A stretch of DNA of 64,000 bases, taken from IMG/VR virus record IMGVR_UViG_3300044846_005100, positions 62,001 to 126,000 of that record, one strand, 5' to 3'. The DNA comes from a virus. Shown here piece after piece: positions 16,271-24,248 of the stretch (position 1 is its first letter; the number at the start of each line of letters is the position of its first letter). The notes under the pieces were generated by a model. The model saw only the letters and a program-made list of their open reading frames with translations, had not been told where the DNA came from and did not search any database. The translations under genes and the position numbers were made by a program.

Positions 16271-16429
16271 TGTTTCTAACTTCGGGATTAACTCTTCAAG
16301 TAACTCTTTTTTACCTAAAAAAAATCCATAAGATTCCGTATCTTCATAATTCATTACATCGGGTGTATTATCTATTATGTTAGAATACTCCTCTAGTCTT
16401 TCTTTTAATTCTTTTATAAGATTTTCCAT
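16250..16429 (-). CDS. Small helical protein overlapping promoter C
   Basis: 59 residues, starting MENLIKELKERLEEYS and ending ETMQQNLN. It is strongly helical and acidic. Its last codons (MQQN) are written by the TTGCAACAA-type promoter box, so coding and regulatory sequence share these bases. The segment SYGFFLGKKELLEEL recalls small phage proteins of unknown role. Confidence 0.55.
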   Translation of the reverse strand: MENLIKELKERLEEYSNIIDNTPDVMNYEDTESYGFFLGKKELLEELIPKLETMQQNLN

Positions 16430-16460
16430 TTTTTATGCTTTTATTGTGAAATAATTTTGA

Positions 16461-16817
16461 TTATGCTTCTTTTGAGGAATTATACCATTGTACAAATTCA
16501 ACACAAGCGTTATAAACTGCTTCAATTTTAGTATTGCAATCATTTGAAAAAGCAAACCCATTCTCTATATATACATCAATAGCACAACCTTGTGGCGCAA
16601 ATAATACATTTGTAAATTCATTATAGTTTTCTATCTTCTCCACTACTTGCATAAGCCAATTCCAATCGGTGTCGTATTTTGTACAATCTAAAAATCTATC
16701 AGTATGCCATTTTTTATGATTAGGAGTATTTTCAAAACCCCAAAATCCTTCATTATTTTGGTAGCAACCCATAAACTCTGCTAATAACTTATTATTTTCT
16801 ATAATTTGTGTATTCAT
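16461..16817 (-). CDS. LLAEFMG-family phage protein (paralogue 1)
   Basis: 118 residues. The core LLAEFMGCYQNNEGFWGF, YDTDWNWLMQVVEKIENY and CVEFVQWYN is shared with the gene at 17073-17642. This short family is common in phages and mobile elements of Bacteroidota, but its function is not known. Aromatic-rich. Confidence 0.7.
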   Translation of the reverse strand: MNTQIIENNKLLAEFMGCYQNNEGFWGFENTPNHKKWHTDRFLDCTKYDTDWNWLMQVVEKIENYNEFTNVLFAPQGCAIDVYIENGFAFSNDCNTKIEAVYNACVEFVQWYNSSKEA

Positions 16818-16818
16818 T

Positions 16819-17064
16819 TTAACAATAATTTAGTATAAAATTTATTAATTTTTCATCAACTCCTTTAGCCTCCAATTCTCTATAAACATGGTCAGCATCT
16901 AAGCATTCACTTATCCACTTGTTACCATTTATATCTAAAAAGCCTATAACATATCCACTATTCATTTCTCCTTCAACTTCGGGAGTTTTCCAAAAGCCTG
17001 CCATTGAAATTTGTTCGTTTGGGGTGCTTATCGACACACATTTCTTAAAATCTATTTCTTGCAT
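16819..17064 (-). CDS. Small protein, unknown
   Basis: 81 residues between two members of the LLAEFMG family, with a one-base gap to the downstream gene. Strand-rich middle (GYVIGFLDINGNKW) and helical end (YRELEAKGVDEKL). No family recognised. Confidence 0.6.
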   Translation of the reverse strand: MQEIDFKKCVSISTPNEQISMAGFWKTPEVEGEMNSGYVIGFLDINGNKWISECLDADHVYRELEAKGVDEKLINFILNYC

Positions 17065-17072
17065 AATTTTAG

Positions 17073-17642
17073 TTATTTATTTTGATTATAATGTTCAACA
17101 AAAGAAACACAACCATTGAAAACTCCTTCGATATTCAAATCCGCCAATGAATAATAAATTTTTTCATAATCTTCCCCCATAAATTCACTTAATGAATAAC
17201 ATTTTTTTACCACTTCTACAAGCAAATTCCAATCCGAATCGTATTTTAAATATCTTGCAATATTCTCAATTATCTTTTCTTTTTCTATTTCTCGTGTGAA
17301 ATAATAAGGGCTATCACTCCATGAATAATGCCCTCCATGATATGAAAGATTATCAAATACTCCCATAAATTCTGCCAACAATTGTTTTTTTGCTACTATG
17401 TCCGTAATGGAAACTATTTCTTTTAACTCAATTTGAGATAAATCCATATCTATTGTAAATCCTAAGGTAACATCACAACTATTAAAAACATGATTTGCTT
17501 TTTCAAGATTATAAGTAATCTCTTTTTTTGCCATTTCTAAAGCCTCTTCTCTACTATCTGTATATACTACTCCATTATCGAAAGAAGTCCATATTGTGCT
17601 TGTAGTTAAGCTATATTCCCATTTTTTGTTTGATTGATTCAT
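17073..17642 (-). CDS. LLAEFMG-family phage protein with N-terminal extension (paralogue 2)
   Basis: 189 residues. The C-terminal about 110 match the neighbouring 118-residue protein (QLLAEFMGVF, YDSDWNLLVEVV, CVSFVEHYN). The N-terminal 75 residues are extra (WEYSLTTSTIWTSFDNG and onward) and may be a separate small domain. Function unknown. Confidence 0.65.
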   Translation of the reverse strand: MNQSNKKWEYSLTTSTIWTSFDNGVVYTDSREEALEMAKKEITYNLEKANHVFNSCDVTLGFTIDMDLSQIELKEIVSITDIVAKKQLLAEFMGVFDNLSYHGGHYSWSDSPYYFTREIEKEKIIENIARYLKYDSDWNLLVEVVKKCYSLSEFMGEDYEKIYYSLADLNIEGVFNGCVSFVEHYNQNK

Positions 17643-17653
17643 TTTTTTAATTT

Positions 17654-17989
17654 TTAATAAGTTAAACTATCTAAATAAGTGCTTGGAAATTCCCACGTTA
17701 TATCCTCATAAACTCGTTCTACAAATTCATTGATAAATTTATCATCTATTGTAGGCATAACTCCGTCATAGGATTCTAATAGATATTCCTTTGCTTCTTC
17801 TTTGTTAAGCCAATTAGTAACAACTTCTTTTATTCTATTCCTACTATAAACATCGTCTATATCCTCTGCATTTTCGGGAATATAACAAGGTGCATCGGGG
17901 TTATTTTTGAAATTTTCATCGTTATAATACCCTCCCTCCGCATTGGATTCTAAGCCGTATTTTTCTATTATTGTATTTAAATTTTCCAT
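17654..17989 (-). CDS. Acidic protein, unknown
   Basis: 111 residues, acidic, with a repeated Asp/Glu/Asn character and helical C-terminal half (FINEFVERVYEDITWEF). Overlaps the downstream end of the neighbour at 17977 by 13 bases, so the two are co-transcribed. Confidence 0.6.
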   Translation of the reverse strand: MENLNTIIEKYGLESNAEGGYYNDENFKNNPDAPCYIPENAEDIDDVYSRNRIKEVVTNWLNKEEAKEYLLESYDGVMPTIDDKFINEFVERVYEDITWEFPSTYLDSLTY

Positions 17990-18255
17990 TTTATATTTAA
18001 AATTGATAAAGATTTTAAAAAATTAATAACTTTTTCTTTTTCTTCTTGTGTAGCCTTCGGGAACATACCATAGTCAGAAGTAAAAAAGCTACTACCTACA
18101 AATCCTAAATTGTTTTCTTCCATTTCAAAAGATATATCTTGTATCTCGTAACAATCAATTGGCTCATCTCCCCAAAATAACTTATTTTCAGCATCCGCCA
18201 TAGTTACTATATGAATATTTCCATTAATGTTTAAAAATTCTATAATTTGCTCCAT
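17977..18255 (-). CDS. Unknown protein
   Basis: 92 residues, MEQIIEFLNINGNIHIV. Strand-rich with a conserved-looking FFTSDYGMFP segment. Its 3' end overlaps the next start. Acidic overall; no family recognised. Confidence 0.6.
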   Translation of the reverse strand: MEQIIEFLNINGNIHIVTMADAENKLFWGDEPIDCYEIQDISFEMEENNLGFVGSSFFTSDYGMFPKATQEEKEKVINFLKSLSILNIKWKI

Positions 18256-18257
18256 AC

Positions 18258-18524
18258 TTATTTGTTTAAATGATTATTACCTAATAAAATTATATCTGTC
18301 TCTATTATATCTTCTTTGGTATTAAACTCTTGAAATCTTAAATCAAAATTAAGATTATTATCTACTAATAATTTTATATATTGATTCATTTCTTCAATTT
18401 GCCAAATTTCAAAAAATTCATCGGGTTTTACTCCTGCAATTCCATTTGTTTTATCGCACCAAATAGTATAATAAAATGTATTTTTATCTTTTACTGATTC
18501 TAATAAGTTTTTTAAATTTTCCAT
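18258..18524 (-). CDS. Acidic protein, first gene after promoter module D
   Basis: 88 residues, helical, acidic, starting MENLKNLLESVKDKNTF. The -7 box of module D ends 35 bp upstream of its start. Function unknown. Confidence 0.6.
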   Translation of the reverse strand: MENLKNLLESVKDKNTFYYTIWCDKTNGIAGVKPDEFFEIWQIEEMNQYIKLLVDNNLNFDLRFQEFNTKEDIIETDIILLGNNHLNK

Positions 18525-18559
18525 TTTTTATGATTTTTACTTGTTAAATAATTTTACTG

Positions 18560-18627
18560 CAAAGTTACTGCGGATTCTATTCTCAATGTTAGCAATTTTG
18601 TTGCAATTTTATTAATTTTTGTTGCAA
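18560..18627 (-). promoter_or_regulatory. Phased early promoter module D
   Basis: Read leftward: TTGCAACAA (18619-18627) and TTGCAACAA (18598-18606) are 21 bp apart, then a 30 bp gap, then TAACTTTG (18560-18567). Confidence 0.75.
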
Positions 18628-18634
18628 CTTTATT

Positions 18635-18952
18635 TTAATTATTTTTTATTGTGTTTGGTTTAGGCTCTGCCATACTATCCTTTGAGGCACTACCTCCTTC
18701 GGGAACAACAAAGTCTTTTTTATCACTATTATAATAATACTTTTCTGCTTCCTCTATCTCGTGTACATAGGCTAATTTCAAATCTATCTCTCCGTTTTCT
18801 ATGCACATGAGTCTAATTAGTTTATCGGGTGCATAGTCTTCGGGTATTACCTCCACTCCCATGATAGGAAAAATTATTTTGGTGCTTTCAGGTACATATA
18901 CCATTGGCGTACCTGCCTTGCAACACTTAATTAATTCTTTTATAGTCTTCAT
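18635..18952 (-). CDS. Unknown protein
   Basis: 105 residues. Mixed fold, N-terminal CCKAGTPMVYVPESTKIIF, ending in a Lys/Pro/Asn tail. It stops 7 bp before the outer box of module D, so readthrough and module D promoter activity meet here. Confidence 0.6.
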   Translation of the reverse strand: MKTIKELIKCCKAGTPMVYVPESTKIIFPIMGVEVIPEDYAPDKLIRLMCIENGEIDLKLAYVHEIEEAEKYYYNSDKKDFVVPEGGSASKDSMAEPKPNTIKNN

Positions 18953-18955
18953 ATT

Positions 18956-19636
18956 CTATTGATTTTCTACTTTTTTATAGATACTCTCTCCGTTGCTAAA
19001 CGTTGCTAAACGTCCGTACTCTTCACTTGATTCTTTAAAGGCTTTTTCTACCATTTCAATTGCTTCTGCCTTTGTTTTTTCTACCCATTTAACTATGTTT
19101 TTAGCTTGCATAGCTTTTAAGCCTGCGTTCATTTCTGTAGTATATAAAAACTCCTCTTCCACTCTGTCCTCGTCTATTTCATAGCCGTTTATCATAACAT
19201 CATATTCCCAATCCAATGTAGCACCCTCGTAATAACCTGCCACGAGTTGCATTGTTATTTCAAAGGTACATTCTATATCCCCGAAATTTTTACTTTTTTG
19301 CATTTCAAAGAAATTTGTACAAGGATAATTTCTATCCATATCGCATTTATTTACGCAATAGCCATACCATTTTTTATACAAAGGATTTTCTTTTAATTTC
19401 TCGATAGTACAATCTTTTTGATGTTCTATATCATCTAAATCTATCTCTTCGGTTTCTACTCCCTCTGAAAGCATATTGTGTCCACAACTTTGGCACTCGT
19501 TTAATGTATCTAAATCATATTCCCAATCTCTATGTATTTCCTCACAATCTTGACAAACTTTTGTTTGAATCTCTTGGTTTGTAAGTACTACAAAGTAGTT
19601 GCTTGCGTTTGTTTTTGCGAAATTACTTGCACCCAT
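18956..19636 (-). CDS. Zinc-ribbon-containing protein, unknown
   Basis: 226 residues. Cys pairs CQDCEE (about 29-34) and CQSCGH (about 49-54) are spaced as in a zinc ribbon, followed by acidic strands and a helical C-terminus (KWVEKTKAEAIEMVEKAF). Zinc binding is a firm guess; the biological role is unknown. The only large protein of the 18-20 kb block. Confidence 0.6.
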   Translation of the reverse strand: MGASNFAKTNASNYFVVLTNQEIQTKVCQDCEEIHRDWEYDLDTLNECQSCGHNMLSEGVETEEIDLDDIEHQKDCTIEKLKENPLYKKWYGYCVNKCDMDRNYPCTNFFEMQKSKNFGDIECTFEITMQLVAGYYEGATLDWEYDVMINGYEIDEDRVEEEFLYTTEMNAGLKAMQAKNIVKWVEKTKAEAIEMVEKAFKESSEEYGRLATFSNGESIYKKVENQ

Positions 19637-19642
19637 ATTTTT

Positions 19643-19891
19643 TTATTTTTTAGTGTTATTTAATGTTTTTCTGAAATAATATTGTTCAATGTATCTCAAA
19701 GTATCTATAGCTTTAGATGATATTCTATCTTTGCCTATTTCAAACCCTATACTTTTAAGATAGGCTTTCTTTGTTTCTATACTATGAATATCTAAAAGAT
19801 TTTGACTATTTAGCCAATTAAAATAATGTGTATTTTCAATTGGAATACTTGTATCTATATCTTTAATTTTGAATAACGTATTTTTAGCCAT
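19643..19891 (-). CDS. Small protein, unknown
   Basis: 82 residues, basic, with the segment SKAIDTLRYIEQYYF. Sits at the end of the group between promoters D and E. No family recognised. Confidence 0.55.
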   Translation of the reverse strand: MAKNTLFKIKDIDTSIPIENTHYFNWLNSQNLLDIHSIETKKAYLKSIGFEIGKDRISSKAIDTLRYIEQYYFRKTLNNTKK

Positions 19892-19970
19892 TTTAAGCGT
19901 GTTTATTTTTGTTTTGAATAAGAACGCCCACTCAAGGACGTTCTGTTTAAATTTGCTATATTAGAGTAGC

Positions 19971-20381
19971 TTAATTGATAGTAGGTAGATAGTTTAAAAA
20001 ATAATCTTCATCAAACCATTGCATAGTACCTTTATAATTATCATTGTATATTAATACTCCATTTGATTCAATTGATTCATAGTGTACCAATACGGCTATG
20101 GACTCTTGAAACGTGTCCTTACAAAGTATTTTTGTAGTGTCAAACAATATAGTGGCTAATTCCTCTACAAAAAAGTCTACATAAATTTTAACCACAATTG
20201 TAGGTTCTATTTGTAGCACTCCATTGGATTCATATTTACCTTCTCGCAATTGGCACAATATTTCAGTATTGTTTGCTTTTAAGCCTCCATACAATTCAAT
20301 GATTCTGTCTTTTGTTTTTTCAAAATCTAATTTGCCTAACGTTCCAATATTCATACCAACGTTTAATTCTATTTTACGCAT
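19971..20381 (-). CDS. Unknown protein, first gene after promoter module E
   Basis: 136 residues from MRKIELNVGMNIG. The longer frame upstream (from a TTG) would cover promoter module E, so this ATG, 36 bp downstream of the -7 box, is preferred. The fold is mixed alpha/beta. Function unknown. Confidence 0.6.
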   Translation of the reverse strand: MRKIELNVGMNIGTLGKLDFEKTKDRIIELYGGLKANNTEILCQLREGKYESNGVLQIEPTIVVKIYVDFFVEELATILFDTTKILCKDTFQESIAVLVHYESIESNGVLIYNDNYKGTMQWFDEDYFLNYLPTIN

Positions 20382-20416
20382 GTTTTTTTCTTTTTTAATG
20401 ATTAATAAATATGATG

Positions 20417-20483
20417 CAAAATTACTACCTTTGTGTATTGTGTCCAACAAGTTTTGTTGCAAAAAACACAACTTTTGTTGCAA
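20417..20483 (-). promoter_or_regulatory. Phased early promoter module E
   Basis: Read leftward: TTGCAACAA (20475-20483) and TTGCAACAA (20454-20462) are 21 bp apart, then a 29 bp gap, then TAATTTTG (20417-20424). Confidence 0.75.
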
Positions 20484-20486
20484 TTC

Positions 20487-20717
20487 TTAATAAGTTTTAT
20501 TTTTATATAGGCTTGAAATTCTTTGGTTACGCACCCTTGTATTTGTCTTTCTTACTGAAATTCTTATCATTTCAATAAAAGATACTACCAAAAATAAACA
20601 TCCATAAGATACAATAAAGATATAAATATCAAAGTGCAATATATCTAAAATCATTGCGTATGTACTTGATATTATTGTTATTGTGCTAATAGCCAGCACT
20701 AAAATTGTTTTTTTCAT
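20487..20717 (-). CDS. Small membrane protein, two helices
   Basis: 76 residues, two hydrophobic segments (about 4-24 and 29-50), followed by a basic tail (RKTNTRVRNQRISS). Inner membrane with a cytoplasmic basic tail is likely. Confidence 0.6.
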   Translation of the reverse strand: MKKTILVLAISTITIISSTYAMILDILHFDIYIFIVSYGCLFLVVSFIEMIRISVRKTNTRVRNQRISSLYKNKTY

Positions 20718-20728
20718 TTTACTTTAAT

Positions 20729-20845
20729 TTAATTTTTTTTATTAATACACGTTTCACATTGGAGGCATAAACCTAATTTATGTTTTTCTACAAAAAATAC
20801 ATTTTTACACGTATTATTTATGCAAAGTATTGGATATTTTTTCAT
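20729..20845 (-). CDS. Tiny Cys-rich protein, possible zinc knuckle
   Basis: 38 residues. It has five cysteines (C8, C14, C31, C34 and C37) in a basic background, with a CLQCETC cluster. The size and spacing suggest a zinc knuckle. It lies in frame with a proper leader and between two co-directional genes. Confidence 0.5.
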   Translation of the reverse strand: MKKYPILCINNTCKNVFFVEKHKLGLCLQCETCINKKN

Positions 20846-20846
20846 T

Positions 20847-20975
20847 TTACTTTAATTTAATTTTGTTAAGTTTTTCTAAAATTAATACTATAAAAACTAT
20901 AAATATATACACTAAACAAGGTATAGTTGCTATTTTTAAGTCTGTGAACAAAAGTTCTTTTAATTCTACTATCAT
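20847..20975 (-). CDS. Tiny single-helix membrane protein
   Basis: 42 residues, MIVELKELLFTDLK, followed by a transmembrane helix (about 15-34) and a Lys-rich end. Its stop lies two bases before the next start. Role unknown. Confidence 0.45.
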   Translation of the reverse strand: MIVELKELLFTDLKIATIPCLVYIFIVFIVLILEKLNKIKLK

Positions 20976-20977
20976 TT

Positions 20978-21217
20978 TTAATCTATTATTTCATTACCAA
21001 ACGTGTCTAAATTTTTACCCTCAAGTATATATATCATTGCTTCAAGGCTTTCATCCCCCCCGAATCCTTCTTCTTTTTCATGTACCTGCTTATATCTTAT
21101 CTCTATAGCTTTTTTAGCTTGTTGTTTTGATAGGTATGCACCTAAAAGTAAGCCCACCCCGAAACATATAATAAACATCCCGAATAAATTGTAATAGTTT
21201 AAACTTGTCTTTTTCAT
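20978..21217 (-). CDS. Small membrane protein, unknown
   Basis: 79 residues. N-terminal helix (about 8-29) in the membrane, then a helical acidic/basic region (KQQAKKAIEIRYKQVHEKEE). No signal peptidase site seen. Confidence 0.55.
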   Translation of the reverse strand: MKKTSLNYYNLFGMFIICFGVGLLLGAYLSKQQAKKAIEIRYKQVHEKEEGFGGDESLEAMIYILEGKNLDTFGNEIID

Positions 21218-21247
21218 TTTGATTATATTTTAAGTTGTTATTTAATA

Positions 21248-21496
21248 TTAATTTTCTACTATTTCATTTTCAAAAATAGATTGATACTTTTTTGGTAGTT
21301 TTTTATACTTTGTAATTTTGTGTCCACTACTCCATGAATTTATGAACGTCTCAAGGATAACAAACGAATTATTTAAGCCACTTAGCACCCAATGCCCCGA
21401 ACCCAAAACTCCCTCGTTAAATTGGTGCGCTATGCCCCCTTTATCAATATAATCATTGATTAATTTGTCCGCAGTTTGATAATTGTATAATTTCAT
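21248..21496 (-). CDS. Small protein, unknown
   Basis: 82 residues, MKLYNYQTADKLINDYI, strand-rich middle (GHWVLSGLNNSFVILETF). No motif recognised; no signal peptide. Confidence 0.6.
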   Translation of the reverse strand: MKLYNYQTADKLINDYIDKGGIAHQFNEGVLGSGHWVLSGLNNSFVILETFINSWSSGHKITKYKKLPKKYQSIFENEIVEN

Positions 21497-21533
21497 ATCT
21501 TTATAATTTTAAGTTGTTATTATTTTAAATTTT

Positions 21534-21941
21534 TTATATTGTACTTTTTGAATAATTATTTACCAATTCTTTTATCTGATTTTCACTATATTTTTTGCAA
21601 ACATACTCCAATGCTTCTGAAATACTTGTAGCGTTTGGTACTTTTATAGTGGCTTTTGTTTTTAAATGTAGTGTATTTAATTCGGGTGCATATTTATGTA
21701 CCTCCAATCCAATTACTTTATTTTCAATCAAAGATAGTTTTTTCAATTCAAACGCTAAATTTACCACCTCTATAGTGAAATTAAATTTTTGAATATTTTC
21801 GGACGTTAAAGCCTCTAATTTGTCTATATTTTGAGTATAATAGTCAATCCTTAGCTTTTTAGCTTTTAACCCGAATTTGCCCTTACAATTCACTTTGTAT
21901 ATGCAATTTTTTACTAATTCTAATTTGTGTAATTTATTCAT
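21534..21941 (-). CDS. Unknown protein behind a hairpin leader
   Basis: 135 residues from the ATG at 21939-21941. A GTG 24 bp upstream (21963-21965) would start inside the leader hairpin, so the ATG is preferred. Repeated Lys/Leu segments; possibly a leucine-rich repeat-like fold (LNTLHLKTKATIKVPN), but too short to be sure. Confidence 0.6.
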   Translation of the reverse strand: MNKLHKLELVKNCIYKVNCKGKFGLKAKKLRIDYYTQNIDKLEALTSENIQKFNFTIEVVNLAFELKKLSLIENKVIGLEVHKYAPELNTLHLKTKATIKVPNATSISEALEYVCKKYSENQIKELVNNYSKSTI

Positions 21942-21951
21942 ATTTTTTATT

Positions 21952-22016
21952 TTTACTACTTGCACCCCGAAAGGTGCAACGCTTTTGGCTTAAAGTCTAT
22001 TTATAGTTGCCAAAAC
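21952..22016 (-). promoter_or_regulatory. Two leader hairpins upstream of 21534-21941
   Basis: On the minus strand TTTTGGC pairs with GCCAAAA, and downstream TTGCACC pairs with GGTGCAA around a five-base loop. The second hairpin is about 20 bp before the start codon. It may control translation or protect the RNA; no poly-T tract follows, so it is not an obvious terminator. Confidence 0.45.
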
Positions 22017-22021
22017 AACTT

Positions 22022-22186
22022 TTAGTGTATTATAACTCCATTCGGAGTACGTTCGATTTTTTTGCCTATAGATTCTAAATATCTATAGTATTCGGCTTTA
22101 TTCATAGTATATCCACCATTATTTGAATATCCTACACTACTTGGAACGTTTGACACTTGTGTTTCTTTTTTTTGATTTTGTACCAT
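22022..22186 (-). CDS. Short paralogue with YSNNGGYTM motif
   Basis: 54 residues. GYSNNGGYTMNKAEYYRYLE and NGVIIH match the N-terminal module of the 192-residue protein at 15158-15736, which lies 6.5 kb away. The C-terminal extension is missing here. A short duplicate of an unknown early domain. Confidence 0.6.
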   Translation of the reverse strand: MVQNQKKETQVSNVPSSVGYSNNGGYTMNKAEYYRYLESIGKKIERTPNGVIIH

Positions 22187-22219
22187 TTTGATTATAATTT
22201 AAATTTATGAATAATTTGT

Positions 22220-22528
22220 TTAATTTGATTGAATTTTGCCATTTTTTACATCTATAATACCTTTAGGTATTTCCCCCCCTCTAAACATTACTTTTTGCCA
22301 CATTGGATAAAAGCACCCCGAAAAATATCTTACCGCAAAACAAGTACTATCAATTGCAATTAGTTTGTAATAGTTAGCCGAAACTCCAATTTCATTATCC
22401 ATGAATTTTGTAGTATTTGAGAAACCGTTGCCAAACCCCCTGCTATTATCTACAAGTCCATTTTTTTCTAATTGTAGCCAATTTGCTTTTGTTAAATCGT
22501 AAAAAACTAAATTTTTGTTATCTATCAT
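22220..22528 (-). CDS. Unknown protein
   Basis: 102 residues, MIDNKNLVFYDLTKANW. Mixed, with aromatic residues near the C-terminus (YFSGCFYPMWQKV). No family recognised. Confidence 0.6.
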   Translation of the reverse strand: MIDNKNLVFYDLTKANWLQLEKNGLVDNSRGFGNGFSNTTKFMDNEIGVSANYYKLIAIDSTCFAVRYFSGCFYPMWQKVMFRGGEIPKGIIDVKNGKIQSN

Positions 22529-22539
22529 TTTAATATAAT

Positions 22540-22707
22540 TTAATTTTGTGAATTTTGTTTTAATTCCTTAATAATAGTTTTAATACCACCTTGTAAATAT
22601 CCTATAGTATAGGCATGAGACACTTTTTTTTCAGTAAATTGTGTTTCACTATCTTGTAAAAGACTTTCCAAAGTTTTTAAAATTGCATTTTTTTGTTGAT
22701 TTTTCAT
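22540..22707 (-). CDS. Small helical protein, unknown
   Basis: 55 residues, MKNQQKNAILKTLESLL, followed by a segment (KKVSHAYTIGYLQGGIK). It has an A-rich leader and fits the string of leftward genes. No family recognised. Confidence 0.5.
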   Translation of the reverse strand: MKNQQKNAILKTLESLLQDSETQFTEKKVSHAYTIGYLQGGIKTIIKELKQNSQN

Positions 22708-22734
22708 TTTGATTATATTTTAATTTGTGAATAA

Positions 22735-23070
22735 TTAGTTTAATGTTATTAAAAAGTGTCTATCAAATTTATACCCTAATTCCTTAGCTATGTTATTGCA
22801 CGCCTTTAGCCAAAGGCTTGTATATAGCACCATTTTTGGACTTGTAGGATATTGTGTACCTAAATACCACAATATAGTATCTTTATTATCTATTTGACTT
22901 TGCAAACATTTGTATTTGTGCATAGATTCGCTTAACTCGCTTTTTGCCTCGTTTAACGTTTCACAATCTTTGAAAATAACATCCCAAACACTTTGTTCTA
23001 AATTATCATTGCTTTTAATAGCACCGCTTTTAATCATTGCAAATTTTGCTTTTTTACTTAATTTTTTCAT
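22735..23070 (-). CDS. Unknown protein, first gene after promoter module F
   Basis: 111 residues from MKKLSKKAKFAMIKSG. An upstream frame start would overlap the leader, so this ATG is preferred. Lys-rich start, helical middle, and a Leu-rich C-terminus. The -7 box of module F lies about 130 bp upstream, so the leader is longer than in the other modules. Confidence 0.55.
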   Translation of the reverse strand: MKKLSKKAKFAMIKSGAIKSNDNLEQSVWDVIFKDCETLNEAKSELSESMHKYKCLQSQIDNKDTILWYLGTQYPTSPKMVLYTSLWLKACNNIAKELGYKFDRHFLITLN

Positions 23071-23199
23071 TTTATATTTTTTTAAGTTTTTAAATATTGT
23101 GTTTAACAGGAAACATAGTACACCCATTCACTTTTTGACATACCTCTAGCAGTAGCCTTTTAGTGCTTATGTACCAATCCCTCCCGATTAATAACAATG

Positions 23200-23267
23200 C
23201 AAATATACAACATTCCGCACCCCTATTCCTACAACTTTTGTTACACAAAATAGTAATTTTGTTGCAA
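23200..23267 (-). promoter_or_regulatory. Phased early promoter module F (most divergent copy)
   Basis: Read leftward: TTGCAACAA (23259-23267) and GTGTAACAA (23238-23246) are 21 bp apart, then a 30 bp gap, then TATATTTG (23200-23207). It is the rightmost copy, the first leftward promoter after the divergence region. Confidence 0.65.
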
Positions 23268-24164
23268 AAGTAAAATAATTTCACAAAGGCTTCTATCCCC
23301 TCCCTCCCGAATATTTGCTATAATGGATAATAGAGAGGCAATCCACAGAGAGGCTATAATGGATGAATATACGGAGTTTGTCCTATACCCAACTCTATAT
23401 TCTCCCACTCGATACAAAATCGTGGCTTAGAACGCAAATATGGAGGTCATTATATTTCATCCACTGAAATATTTACACAACTCCCCCGAATTTTCCCCGA
23501 ATCATATCATAATAAACTCCCCTCGATTGGGTTAAGTAATTACCGCCCCCACTTGTGTAGCGTACCGCCCGAACGTCCGCCCCTTGCCCTTTGTATATTG
23601 TACTAATGGAACGCACCGAGTACCCACGTCTATACATTGCCTTATATAACTACCGCCTTATATATGTATAAACTAACTCAAGCCTCCGCCACCACCACCC
23701 ACGCACCCGAACAAGTGCCACGAGTGCCACCCCCTCGTCTCGATTCGTCCGCCTCGATTCGTTCCGAGTGCCTCCGCCACGTCCTCCGCACCTCCTCCGA
23801 GTTATTTTTTTTTGGGTATGCAAAAACTCCACAGAACTTTTCTCAAGGGGGGATTTCAAAATTGGGCTTTGTATGGTGGGCTTCGTAGGGAGGATACCCC
23901 ATTTTTTATCCACACAAACCATTTCGGGTATGTGAGTAAAAAAAATAAAATGGTGATATGGGGGTGATGATTATTTTTTATCCTCATATATGATTTTGGG
24001 TAGAGGGTAAAAAAATTTTAGGGGGTGGGGGTATGGATCTTTTTTTTGGATTTTTTCTGGGTGATTTTTTAGGCTATTTTGGATATTCAAAAACTGCACA
24101 TAAATAAATAAAGAAGGGATAAAAAAAGTGCCCAGTAAAATCAAGGGTTCCGAGAGGGCAAAAG

Positions 24165-24203
24165 TACATTTTTGTACTTTTCGTGTACATTTTTGTACTT
24201 TTG
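24165..24203. repeat. Palindromic direct repeat pair, 21 bp apart
   Basis: Two copies of GTACATTTTTGTACTTTT (24165-24182 and 24186-24203) start exactly 21 bp apart. Each holds the inverted repeat GTACA/TGTAC. Two palindromes two helix turns apart are typical for a pair of dimeric repressor or activator sites. Confidence 0.6.
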
Positions 24204-24248
24204 ACACGCTGAAACCCGCATTTCTTCGTTGAGGGGTTTTTAAAAAAT

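Noticed and set aside
23090-23284. 64-codon minus-strand frame
   Set aside because: It covers promoter module F; the transcript would start inside it.
23637-23922. Two overlapping frames on opposite strands in the C/G-rich stretch
   Set aside because: The translations are Pro/Arg/Ser low-complexity, the base composition is unlike the genes, and no leader or promoter fits. They reflect composition, not selection.
23971-24207. 78-codon minus-strand frame with repeated KVQKCT
   Set aside because: The repeated peptide is only the translation of the GTACA palindromic repeats, which are better explained as regulatory sites.
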